Shown here piece by piece: positions 8,678-16,198 of a stretch of 64,000 nt of DNA. The notes beneath the pieces were generated by a model. That model worked only from the letters and a program-made list of their open reading frames with translations, had not been told where the DNA came from and searched no databases. Source of the DNA: Pseudomonas sp. BN417 (GTDB lineage: Bacteria; Pseudomonadota; Gammaproteobacteria; Pseudomonadales; Pseudomonadaceae). The stretch covers positions 62,604 to 126,603 of the forward strand of contig NZ_SSOJ01000163.1 of assembly GCF_029871205.1 (NCBI RefSeq). Reading direction: 5' to 3'. The number at the start of each line of letters is the position of its first letter. The first letter of the stretch is position 1. The position numbers and the translations under genes were made by a program.

Positions 8678-10117
8678 TCAGGCCGTCTCGGGCGTGCGGA
8701 CCGGCGCGGCATGGGAAGCTAGGCGCCGCTCACGACTCTTGCGGGTGATCCAGAAGACGAAGTAGCACCAGGCAATGAACGGCACCCCGAAGTAGAGCGC
8801 AACTCGCTGGGCCGGATCAAAGGCAATCCCGATGCAGGCCAGCGTACAGCTCGCCAGCGCGCCCAGCGGCACCCAGGGATAGCCGCGGACCCGGAACTTG
8901 AGATCCTCGACCTTGCCGCCATTGGCCACGTAATGGCGACGGAAGGCGATCTGGCTCGCCGCAATGCTCATCCACACCACCACCACGGCCAGGCCCGAAA
9001 TCGACACCAGTGCGAGGTAGACGGTATCCGGGGCAAAAACGCCACTCAGCAACGAGGCGATGCTGCCGGCCATGCTCACCACAATCGCGTTGAACGGTGT
9101 GCCCATGCGGCTCAGCTCGCCGAAGCGCTTGGGCATGTGGCCCTGGTCGCTCAGGGTCCAGAGCATCCGCGAAGCGGCGTATAGGCCCGAGTTGGCGGCC
9201 GACAACAACGCACTGATGATCACGAAGTTCATGATGTCGGCTGCATAGGGGATACCGATGAACTCGAACACCGTGACGAAGGGACTTTCCACCAGGCCGG
9301 CCTGCTCGCGCGGCAGCAGGGTCGCGAGGACGAAGATGGTGCCGACGAAGAACAACGCCAAGCGTACTACGGTGGTGCGGATGGCCCTGGGCACGTTGCG
9401 TTGAGGGTCACGGGTTTCCCCGGCGGCGATACCGATCAGCTCGGTGCCGGAAAAGGCGAACGACACCGCCAGCAGGGTCATGGCGATCGACCAGAAGCCG
9501 GTCGGGAACAATCCCTCACGGGTGAAGTTGCCGAGGCCGATGCTGTGGGCCTGCTGCACCTCGAACAAGCCGATGATGGCGCCGGTGCCCACCACCAGGA
9601 AGGCGATCACGGCCACTACCTTCACCAGCGACAGCCAGAACTCGGTTTCGGCGAACAGCCGCACCGACACCACGTTGCTGACGAACACCGTGATGGCGAA
9701 CAACGCGCTCCAGATCCACACCGGGGTATCAGGGAACCAGCGCACCATGAGAATGCCGGCTGCAGTGAATTCCGAGCCGATGGCCACCGCCCAGGTCAGC
9801 CAGTAGAGCCAGGCCACCGTATAACCGGTACCGGGGCCCAGGTAGCGTGAGGCGTAGCTGCTGAAGGAACCGGTTTCCGGCATCTGCACGGCCAGTTCGC
9901 CCAGGCACATCATCACCATGTAAACCATGACCGCGCCGATGATGTAGGCGATGACCGCCCCCAGCGGGCCGGCCTGGTTGACGGTATAGCCCGAAGTCAG
10001 GAACAGGCCGGTACCGATCACCCCTCCCAGCGCCAGCATCACGATGTGGCGCGTCTGCATATCCTGTTTGAAACCAGGACCCGAAGTCTTCTTATCTGTT
10101 GTTGTATGCGTGGACAT
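8678..10117 (-). CDS. Amino acid permease, AAT family (APC superfamily)
   Basis: A 479-residue inner-membrane transporter with about 12 predicted helices. The first helix motif [14 protein letters not shown] is diagnostic of the AAT branch (LysP, GabP, MmuP-like), and [20 protein letters not shown] is the conserved cytoplasmic loop. A charged tail ends the protein. The start at 10117 gives a normal AAT N-terminus and has GAGAG seven bases upstream. It is the likely importer of the amino acid processed by the PLP enzyme encoded 176 bases upstream. Substrate cannot be read from the sequence; lysine, S-methylmethionine or an arginine analogue are possible. Confidence 0.87.
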   Translation of the reverse strand: MSTHTTTDKKTSGPGFKQDMQTRHIVMLALGGVIGTGLFLTSGYTVNQAGPLGAVIAYIIGAVMVYMVMMCLGELAVQMPETGSFSSYASRYLGPGTGYTVAWLYWLTWAVAIGSEFTAAGILMVRWFPDTPVWIWSALFAITVFVSNVVSVRLFAETEFWLSLVKVVAVIAFLVVGTGAIIGLFEVQQAHSIGLGNFTREGLFPTGFWSIAMTLLAVSFAFSGTELIGIAAGETRDPQRNVPRAIRTTVVRLALFFVGTIFVLATLLPREQAGLVESPFVTVFEFIGIPYAADIMNFVIISALLSAANSGLYAASRMLWTLSDQGHMPKRFGELSRMGTPFNAIVVSMAGSIASLLSGVFAPDTVYLALVSISGLAVVVVWMSIAASQIAFRRHYVANGGKVEDLKFRVRGYPWVPLGALASCTLACIGIAFDPAQRVALYFGVPFIAWCYFVFWITRKSRERRLASHAAPVRTPETA

Positions 10118-10257
10118 AAGTGGACTCTCATGAAAGTTTGCGGGCAAAGAAGTTTCTGCAACCAACTTCAAGGCAGAACTGATCAAGTTGCCATCGGGTA
10201 TTGTTATTGTTCCTTTTCATGATCAACTCACTGGCTCTCCGGCCAGGAGTCAGGGGG

Positions 10258-10291
10258 CGAACGTCAGGTTTCCACCTCGGTGTGACGTTCG
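10258..10291. repeat. Perfect 9-bp inverted repeat between the gamma-lyase-like gene and the permease
   Basis: CGAACGTCA and TGACGTTCG are separated by 16 bases and lie immediately after the stop codon of the PLP enzyme gene, in the 176-base gap before the permease. No T-run follows on either strand, so it is not a standard terminator. It may be a regulator binding site or an mRNA hairpin setting the expression ratio of the two genes. Confidence 0.5.
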
Positions 10292-10293
10292 GA

Positions 10294-11541
10294 TCAGGCC
10301 AAGAGCGGCGTTCGAAGTTGACTCATCGCTAGTTCACGGTGCACCAGCGCGAACGCTTGCTGGAGATCGGCTAGCAGGTCGGCGGTTTCCTCGATCCCCA
10401 CGGAGATTCGCACCAGGCCCTCGGAAATCCCCAGCGCCAGGCGCTCTTCCAGGGTGTTCTCGACGTGGCTGGTGGTGCGCGCCGGGCCGTAGATGGTTTC
10501 CACCGCGCCCAGGTTGCCGGCGCGATGGGCATAGCGCAGGCGCGGCAGGAGGCGCTTCACGGTGTCCATGCCACCGGCCAGGACGAAGCTGACGATGGCG
10601 CCGAAACCGCGCATCTGCGAGCGCGCGATGGCATGACCGGAATGACCGGGAAGCCCGGGGTAATTCACCGCCTCCACCAGGGGTTCGGTGAGCAGGTATT
10701 CAGCCAGCGCCTGGGCGCTCTGCTGCTGTTGACGCAGGCGCAGTGCCAGGGTCTTGATGCCACGGATAATCAGGTAGGCGGAGAACGGGTCCAGCGCCGC
10801 GCCGTTGATCTCGCGGTAATGGCGTACCTGGGCCATAAGGCTTTCCGCGCCGCACACCACGCCGCCGAGTACATCGCCGTGACCGGAGAGGAACTTGGTC
10901 GCGCTATGCACCACCACGTCGACACCAAGGGCCAGGGGGTTCTGGTTGAGCGGCGTAGCGAAAGTGTTGTCCGCCACCACCAGAGCGCCAGCGCGCTTGG
11001 CCGCAGCCACCAGACGACGGATATCAAGCACTTTCAGGGTCGGATTGGTGGGGGTTTCCAGGTACAGCAGGTCGCAGCCCTGGGCGATCTCGCGCTCGAT
11101 GGCCTCGGTATCCAGGGTGTCGCAGAGGGTCACCTCCACGCCCATGCGCGGCAGAAACTCCTCGAAGATCTTGTTGGTGCCGCCGTAGCTGTCGCGGGTG
11201 GACACCACACGCTTGCCGCTGCAGAGGAAGGTGTGCAGCACCCCGCTGATCGCGGCCATGCCACTGCTGAAGGCCACCGCCGACTCCGACTGTTCCAGCT
11301 CGCAGAGCTTGGCTTCGAGGACGGAGACCGTCGGGTTGCTCATGCGGCTGTAGATAAAGCCCGGATTCTTGCCCAGGGCAACGTCGTACCAGACATCGAT
11401 ATCGTCATAGCCATAGGCCGCGCTAACAACTATGGGAGTTTGCGTGGCGTTATAAGGATGCTGAATCCGCTCGCCGGCCCAGACAACCTGAGTGCCGATA
11501 CCCGGATACTCGCCGGGAGCAGTTTCCACTTTCTTGTTCAT
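10294..11541 (-). CDS. Cys/Met-metabolism PLP enzyme; candidate canavanine gamma-lyase/CGS-like
   Basis: A 415-residue fold-type I PLP enzyme of the cystathionine gamma-synthase family. Visible are YSRMSNPT (phosphate-binding Tyr/Arg of the neighbouring subunit), SYGGTNKIF (active-site tyrosine; the Gly-Gly resembles CGS, not the YGCT of methionine gamma-lyase), DNTFATP (PLP-nitrogen aspartate) and the Schiff-base lysine in SATKFLSGHGD. The inner ATG at 11541 is chosen because the extra 12 residues upstream are not family-like. The gene heads a cluster that would turn homoserine into aspartate. That matches the canavanine gamma-lyase route (canavanine to hydroxyguanidine plus homoserine) described in Pseudomonas and Rhizobiales. 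Methionine gamma-lyase or an O-acylhomoserine enzyme remain alternatives. Confidence 0.82.
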   Translation of the reverse strand: MNKKVETAPGEYPGIGTQVVWAGERIQHPYNATQTPIVVSAAYGYDDIDVWYDVALGKNPGFIYSRMSNPTVSVLEAKLCELEQSESAVAFSSGMAAISGVLHTFLCSGKRVVSTRDSYGGTNKIFEEFLPRMGVEVTLCDTLDTEAIEREIAQGCDLLYLETPTNPTLKVLDIRRLVAAAKRAGALVVADNTFATPLNQNPLALGVDVVVHSATKFLSGHGDVLGGVVCGAESLMAQVRHYREINGAALDPFSAYLIIRGIKTLALRLRQQQQSAQALAEYLLTEPLVEAVNYPGLPGHSGHAIARSQMRGFGAIVSFVLAGGMDTVKRLLPRLRYAHRAGNLGAVETIYGPARTTSHVENTLEERLALGISEGLVRISVGIEETADLLADLQQAFALVHRELAMSQLRTPLLA

Positions 11542-11636
11542 ATGAATTTCCCGAAGACGGTGAGACAACTTCGCCAATCAGAATTGGTTGCCGGGAAATA
11601 TAGGGAATGACAAAAGCACTGAAAAACGATGTTATC

Positions 11637-11658
11637 CGGCCCTAAGGGCCGTTTTTTT
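11637..11658 (+). terminator. Orphan plus-strand rho-independent terminator
   Basis: CGGCCC/GGGCCG with a TAA loop is followed by seven T residues. On the plus strand no gene ends here: the nearest genes are both on the minus strand (start of the PLP enzyme at 11541, end of an OprD fragment at 11725). It may end a small RNA or an antisense transcript from 11542-11636, or be left from a deleted gene. Confidence 0.65.
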
Positions 11659-11724
11659 AATGGCTGAACACCCACCAATCCAGCCAATCCCGCAGACGCC
11701 TTTCCTGCCGTTCGTTTGACTTGG

Positions 11725-12078
11725 CTACGGCACGAGCAACTGAGTGCCCTTGGTGCCCTTGCCGCCATCCAACTTCACCGACAGCAGTCCGAGAGCGTCG
11801 ACGCCAAAGCCCACCGAGCCCTGAGTGAAGCCGGGCTTGGCATCGAGGATGAAGCTCTGGGTCCACTCCTCGGCCCTGCCCTGGCGGGTGGTGTCCACGA
11901 AATTGCGGTTGAGATAGAAGATTCGCAGGGTCAGGGTCCCCGTCGCGTCTTCGATGAATCCGCTTTCTTGCTGTGCAGCCGCGACAGAAGAGGCTCCAAT
12001 TGCGCATGCAATGGCTAGCGCGATAGCCGGCGAAACTGCTGATACCGGCATGCGTTCAGAATGACTTGAGAGTTTCAT
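11725..12078 (-). pseudogene. N-terminal fragment of an OprD-family porin
   Basis: A 117-residue product with a signal peptide (cleavage near AAAQQ) and the typical mature start GFIEDATGTLTLR, then FYLNRNF, EEWTQSFILDAKPGFTQ and GFGVDALGLLSVKLDGG. OprD porins are about 410-450 residues; here translation stops just after GTQLL, and the sequence beyond is not OprD-like in any frame. It is a truncated gene. A short C-terminal OprD piece lies 2.4 kb upstream at 14464-14553, on the same strand but in the wrong order for a simple insertion. The product might still be exported but cannot form a barrel. Confidence 0.85.
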
Positions 12079-12330
12079 TGTTGTTATCCCTCGAGCAATT
12101 CAAGACGTGAAGAGTCCCCCTCCAGAGATCTGGCTGGAGGCGGGTGAATCGCCAAAGCAGACAATAGTCCAGCTTGGCTGCATCCCGGCGCCGGTTGAGG
12201 ACGGCAGGAACTCGCCAAATACGGACTTCCGGAGGACTTAGATATCTGAATGCCTCAAACCCAGGTTCATGGGCTCAAGGCAACCGCAAGATGACTGCCC
12301 TACATACGTAGGGGCAGCCAGTAGTCGCCG

Positions 12331-13974
12331 TCAGATAGCCAGACTGCGCTCGCGTAGTTCGGTATTCAGGATGCGATCATTCTCCGAGTAATCCACCGGA
12401 CAATCGATGACATGCACGCCCGGGGCGCTGAGGCATTCCTGCAGCAAAGGAAGGAAGCCGTCGGCGCTCTCCACGCGATGCCCCAGGGCGCCGTAGGACT
12501 GGGCGTACTGCACAAAATCCGGATTGCCGTAGTCCAGGCCGAAGTCCGTAAAGCCCATGTTGGACTGCTTCCAGCGAATCATCCCGTAGCCGTTGTCGCG
12601 CAGGATGATGACGGTGAGGTTCATCTTCAGGCGAACCGCCGTTTCCAGCTCCTGACTGTTCATCATGAAACCGCCGTCGCCGCACACTGCAACGATCGGG
12701 CGCTCCGGGTAGACCAGGTGCGCTGCCATGGCCGAAGGCAGGCCTGCGCCCATGGTCGCCAAAGCATTATCCAGCAGCACGGTATTGGGCATGTGCGCCT
12801 TGTAGTTGCGGGCGAACCAGATCTTGTAGATGCCATTGTCCAGGGCAACGATGCCCTCCGACGGCAGCGCGCGGCGAACATCGGCCACCAGGCGCTGCGG
12901 GTAGATGGGGAATCGGTCGTCGTCGGCGCCTTCGGCGACTTGCGCCTCGTTGGCCTCGCGGATCGCCAGTAGGCGGGTGAAGTCCCAATGCGAGGTGTCA
13001 GTCAGCGCCTCGCCGATCTGCCAGACGGCGTTGGCAATATCGCCGATGACCTCGACCTGCGGGAAATACACGGGATCGACTTCGGCGGAGCGGAAGTTCA
13101 CGTGAATCACCTCGGTACCGCCGCGGACCATGAAGAACGGCGGCTTCTCGATGACGTCATGGCCGATGTTGACGATGAGGTCCGCGGCCTCTACCGCGCG
13201 GTGCACGAAGTCGCCAGATGAAAGCGCGGCGTTGCCGAGGAAGCGTGGGTGACGTTCATCCACCACACCCTTGCCCATTTGAGTGGTGACGAAGGGAATG
13301 CCGGTCTTGTCGATCAGTTGCTTGAGGACCTTGGCAGTCATCTTGCGGTTGGCACCCGCGCCGATCACCAGGATCGGGCTACGTGCGGCCTGCAGCTTCT
13401 CCACTGCGGCAAGGATGGCCTTGTGCTCGGCCAGGGGACGACGGTGCAGGCTTGGCGGAATCGGCAGGCTGTCGGTCTGCTCCGCAGCAATATCTTCTGG
13501 CAGTTCCAGATGCACAGCGCCGGGCTTTTCTTCTTCAGCCAGGCGGAAGGCTTCGCGCACCCGCGACGGGATGTTGTCGGCGGAAGCCAACTGGTGGGTG
13601 TACTTGGTCAGCGGCTGCATCATGCCGACGACGTCGAGGATCTGGAAGCGGCCCTGTTTGGACTTCTTGATGGGCTTCTGCCCGGTAATCATCAGCATCG
13701 GCATGCCACCGAGGAAGGCATAGGCGCCGGCAGTCACCAGGTTGGTGGCGCCTGGGCCGAGAGTCGACAGGCTCACCCCGGTTTTGCCAGTCAGACGACC
13801 GTAAGTAGCTGCCATGAAGCCGGCCGACTGCTCGTGACGGGTCAGCACCAACTTGATCTGAGATTTGCGAAGAGACTCGAGCAAATCGAGGTTTTCTTCA
13901 CCGGGAATGCCGAAGACATATTCCACGCCTTCGTTCTCCAGACACTGCACAACTACATCGGCGGCCTTGGCCAT
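12331..13974 (-). CDS. Acetolactate synthase large subunit-like ThDP enzyme (catabolic AlsS type)
   Basis: A 547-residue thiamine-diphosphate enzyme that would condense two pyruvates to acetolactate. The N-terminal Pyr domain contains the catalytic glutamate in TRHEQSAGFMA and then LSTLGPGATNLVT. The C-terminal PP domain carries the ThDP/Mg motif from GDGGFMMNSQE to the LRDNGYGMIRW asparagine. No regulatory small subunit gene is adjacent, which fits catabolic AlsS better than IlvB. The ATG at 13974 gives the family N-terminus (AKAADVVVQCLENEGVEYVF); the open frame upstream runs through gene debris. It is flanked on both sides by gene fragments, so it may itself be a transferred gene. The 252 bases downstream (12079-12330) hold only a weak hairpin near 12296-12318. 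Confidence 0.85.
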   Translation of the reverse strand: MAKAADVVVQCLENEGVEYVFGIPGEENLDLLESLRKSQIKLVLTRHEQSAGFMAATYGRLTGKTGVSLSTLGPGATNLVTAGAYAFLGGMPMLMITGQKPIKKSKQGRFQILDVVGMMQPLTKYTHQLASADNIPSRVREAFRLAEEEKPGAVHLELPEDIAAEQTDSLPIPPSLHRRPLAEHKAILAAVEKLQAARSPILVIGAGANRKMTAKVLKQLIDKTGIPFVTTQMGKGVVDERHPRFLGNAALSSGDFVHRAVEAADLIVNIGHDVIEKPPFFMVRGGTEVIHVNFRSAEVDPVYFPQVEVIGDIANAVWQIGEALTDTSHWDFTRLLAIREANEAQVAEGADDDRFPIYPQRLVADVRRALPSEGIVALDNGIYKIWFARNYKAHMPNTVLLDNALATMGAGLPSAMAAHLVYPERPIVAVCGDGGFMMNSQELETAVRLKMNLTVIILRDNGYGMIRWKQSNMGFTDFGLDYGNPDFVQYAQSYGALGHRVESADGFLPLLQECLSAPGVHVIDCPVDYSENDRILNTELRERSLAI

Positions 13975-14038
13975 CTTTCTCACTACCTCATGGGTGACAC
14001 ACGGAAAGGACCAGCTCGCTGGCAAGTCCCTGTTGGGT

Positions 14039-14461
14039 TCAGCGCGGTGCGCTGACGTCGGTCTGGCCGCTTGCCAGCAACGCGCCACGGACAAAGCCTT
14101 CGGCCAGGCAGCGCTCGACGAAGTCACGCACGTAGGCGGCGCCGGCATCATGCCCTTTTGGCACAGCCATGGCCTGGCGGATTGCAGTGAAGGCGCCGTC
14201 CAACACTCGGAAACTGCTGTCACCGGCAGCCACCTGCTCCAGTGGCTGGCGTACGCCGGCGGCAGCATCCAGGTCGCGGTCAATGAACAAGTCCACCGCC
14301 GCCGCCGAAGTGGCGGCACGTTCAAGTGCCGCGTGTTGTAGGGTACGACTTAGGAACAGGTCATAGGCAGCGCCCTGACCTACGGCGATGCGTACACCCT
14401 CTCGGTCGAGTTCATCCACTGCCTGGAACGGCGCCTCGGCGCGTACCAAGTAGGTGCCCTC
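14039..14461 (-). pseudogene. C-terminal fragment of a family-3 solute-binding protein
   Basis: The frame reads like the second half of periplasmic amino-acid-binding proteins: EGTYLVRAEAPFQAVDELDR, GVRIAVGQGAAYDLFLSRTL, LDAAAGVRQPL, then AYVRDFVERCLAEGFV to the end. The signal peptide and first lobe are absent. At 14461 the frame continues upstream into unrelated sequence whose other frame is OprD-like. It is a truncated remnant, 64 bases upstream of the acetolactate synthase start. Confidence 0.75.
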
Positions 14462-14463
14462 GA

Positions 14464-14553
14464 TACTCCCAGGTTCTTGAGCGGTCCGCTCTGGAACACG
14501 TACTGCAGGTCGGTATTGCGTTCCCATTCATGGCCCTCCTCCACTGTCGTGGC
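14464..14553 (-). pseudogene. Short C-terminal fragment of an OprD-family porin
   Basis: In this frame about 25 residues read EEGHEWERNTDLQYV then FQSGPLKNLGV, essentially identical in pattern to the last strands of OprD porins (compare GKEWERNTDIAYV then FQSGPLKDLGV in the intact porin at 57542-58792). The match ends abruptly at 14464, where the solute-binding protein fragment begins, and upstream it runs into a TetR-like fragment. It is a recombination scar, too short to be a gene. Confidence 0.75.
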
Positions 14554-14623
14554 GGCGTCGGCGTGCTGCCAGCTTCACAATCCGCTCATGCGTTTCCGGC
14601 TTGCTTGCCTGGGAATGGCCCAT
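14528..14623 (-). pseudogene. N-terminal fragment of a TetR-family regulator
   Basis: An intact GAGGA site precedes an ATG at 14623. The first 20 residues (MGHSQASKPETHERIVKLAA) match the start of a common Pseudomonas TetR subfamily. The frame then loses family similarity after about residue 21 and stops at 14528, before the helix-turn-helix is complete. It joins directly to the OprD C-terminal fragment, so the rest of the gene was deleted. Confidence 0.6.
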
Positions 14624-14686
14624 GTTGCTTCCTCATCGGTCCCGGGTACCCAACGCGCGAAATCTCACTGAGTACCCGGCAACCCA

Positions 14687-15391
14687 TTACCAGTTCTCCC
14701 GGTACGGACGCACTTCAGCGCTGAATGTCCAGGCACCTTTTGGTTGCCGCACCAGGTGCAGAACCTCGCTGGCTATGTCGTCAGGCTGGATGAAGAAATC
14801 CTCGGGAGCTTCCGGATATCGCTTTCTTGCCCAGTCAACGTTGATTACGGCATCAATCGTGAGATAGGCGACATGGATGCCTTGTGGCCCCAGTTCGCGC
14901 GCAATCGATTCGGCGAGAATCCTCTGCGCCGCCTTGGTCGGGGCAAAGCCAGCAAACTTCTTCTTGCCTCGCCACGCAGAGGTATTTCCGGTCGCGATGA
15001 TCACCCCGCGGCCGGCCTTGATCATGGCAGGAGCAAAACGCCGCGACAGGTGGAGAAAAGCCATCACATTGGTCTGGAAGTTCAGGTCCAAGACCTTGGG
15101 ATCAATCTCCAGAAAGTTCCCGAAGGCACCACCTACGGCGTTGTGGACCAGCACTTCTGGAGCCCCCAGGTCAGTCTCGATCCGATCCAGCACGTCGTGG
15201 AGCTTATGGAAGTCGGTGACATCGACCGGATAGGCAAAGCAATTGGGGAGTTCATTAGCTAACGCTGTGAGGCGTTCTTCGCTGCGCGCGAGCATGGCGA
15301 CGCTGTAACCCTCGCCTACCAGTCGCCGGACGATAGCCACTCCTGTGCCCGGCCCTACACCGGTCACTACAGCCACTTTTCCACTATTCAT
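14687..15391 (-). CDS. SDR-family NAD(P)-dependent oxidoreductase
   Basis: A 234-residue short-chain dehydrogenase/reductase. The cofactor glycines lie in TGVGPGTGVA (a variant of TGxxxGxG). DVTD, VHNAVGG (usual NNAG) and N-S segments follow, and the catalytic Tyr-x3-Lys position is FAPTKAA, so the tyrosine is replaced by phenylalanine or shifted. GAGGT lies five bases before the ATG at 15391. It starts 8 bases after the thiol-oxidoreductase-like gene and is probably co-transcribed. Substrate unknown; the lost tyrosine hints at a divergent, possibly non-dehydrogenase role. Confidence 0.83.
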   Translation of the reverse strand: MNSGKVAVVTGVGPGTGVAIVRRLVGEGYSVAMLARSEERLTALANELPNCFAYPVDVTDFHKLHDVLDRIETDLGAPEVLVHNAVGGAFGNFLEIDPKVLDLNFQTNVMAFLHLSRRFAPAMIKAGRGVIIATGNTSAWRGKKKFAGFAPTKAAQRILAESIARELGPQGIHVAYLTIDAVINVDWARKRYPEAPEDFFIQPDDIASEVLHLVRQPKGAWTFSAEVRPYRENW

Positions 15392-15399
15392 GCTGCACC

Positions 15400-15996
15400 T
15401 CACGCGGATAGTTTTTTCAAGGCGGCCCGAACGAACTCGATCCGGTCGTTTCCGAAGAACAGCTCATCGCCCACAAAGAAGGACGGCACTCCGAATACAC
15501 CACGCGAAGCCGCGGTTTCGTCATTCGAGGCCAGGCGTTCCTTGATGTAGGCAGAGCTCGAGTACTCCCATATGTCGATGTCGCAACCCTGCTTCTTGAG
15601 AAACGTGCTCTTGCCTTCCGATGTCAGCAGATCGTCGCTGCCCGCCCAGACCGCGGCGAACAACGCTGAATTGACAATCTCGAACACGCCCAGCTCTTGA
15701 GCCGCCAAGCCGGCGCGATTGATAAAACTGCCATCGAATTCGCGATCTCTCATCGCTCCCAGCAATACCAGATTGGGTGCCCAGGCAACTTCGTAGAGCT
15801 TGGCCCAGCGGGCCGAGTCGATGGCCGAGTAACGCGCTTTGGCCGGGCACTCAGGTGAGGGTTGGTTGTGCACCTTCCTCATGACGTTAACGATATCGAC
15901 AACCTGATAAACCGTATGTGAGCTCAAATCCGCTACCTGAGTGTTCGCCAGGTAGGTATAGGGGCTCCTGTAATCCAGCACGAACTCCAGCGACAT
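15400..15996 (-). CDS. DsbA-family protein, HCCA-isomerase/kappa-GST-like
   Basis: A 198-residue cytoplasmic thioredoxin-fold protein starting LEFVLDYRSPYTYLA. Serine-proline replaces the CxxC of true DsbA, as in 2-hydroxychromene-2-carboxylate isomerases and kappa-class glutathione transferases. The C-terminal GVFGVPSFFVGDELFFGNDR is the family signature, with the cis-proline in VPSF. AGGAG lies seven bases before the ATG at 15996. It forms a two-gene unit with the SDR downstream. A glutathione-dependent isomerisation in aromatic or fatty acid breakdown is likely; the substrate is unknown. Confidence 0.85.
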   Translation of the reverse strand: MSLEFVLDYRSPYTYLANTQVADLSSHTVYQVVDIVNVMRKVHNQPSPECPAKARYSAIDSARWAKLYEVAWAPNLVLLGAMRDREFDGSFINRAGLAAQELGVFEIVNSALFAAVWAGSDDLLTSEGKSTFLKKQGCDIDIWEYSSSAYIKERLASNDETAASRGVFGVPSFFVGDELFFGNDRIEFVRAALKKLSA

Positions 15997-16198
15997 GCCA
16001 TTTCTCCTGTGGTGCCTGGGCTTCTGGATGTCCAATGGAATCCAGAAGCCCAAAAAAATCAGCTAGCCAACGTCTGGAAATATGCGGCGCTGGACCAGGG
16101 CTAAGCCCTGGTCTCAGTCCAAACGTAGGGTCAATCGACGAGTGCCCTCTGCAGCTGTCAGGTGCGGATCGCTCTAACCCGATCGCTGCGCAGCCAAG

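Noticed and set aside
6837..8765. 642-codon plus-strand open frame across the ThrC-like and LysR genes
   Set aside because: It spans two genes with strong family motifs on the other strand and has no recognisable domain of its own.
12296..12318. Hairpin CTGCCCTA/TAGGGGCAG after the acetolactate synthase gene
   Set aside because: It has a bulge and no T-run on the minus strand, so it is too weak to call a terminator.
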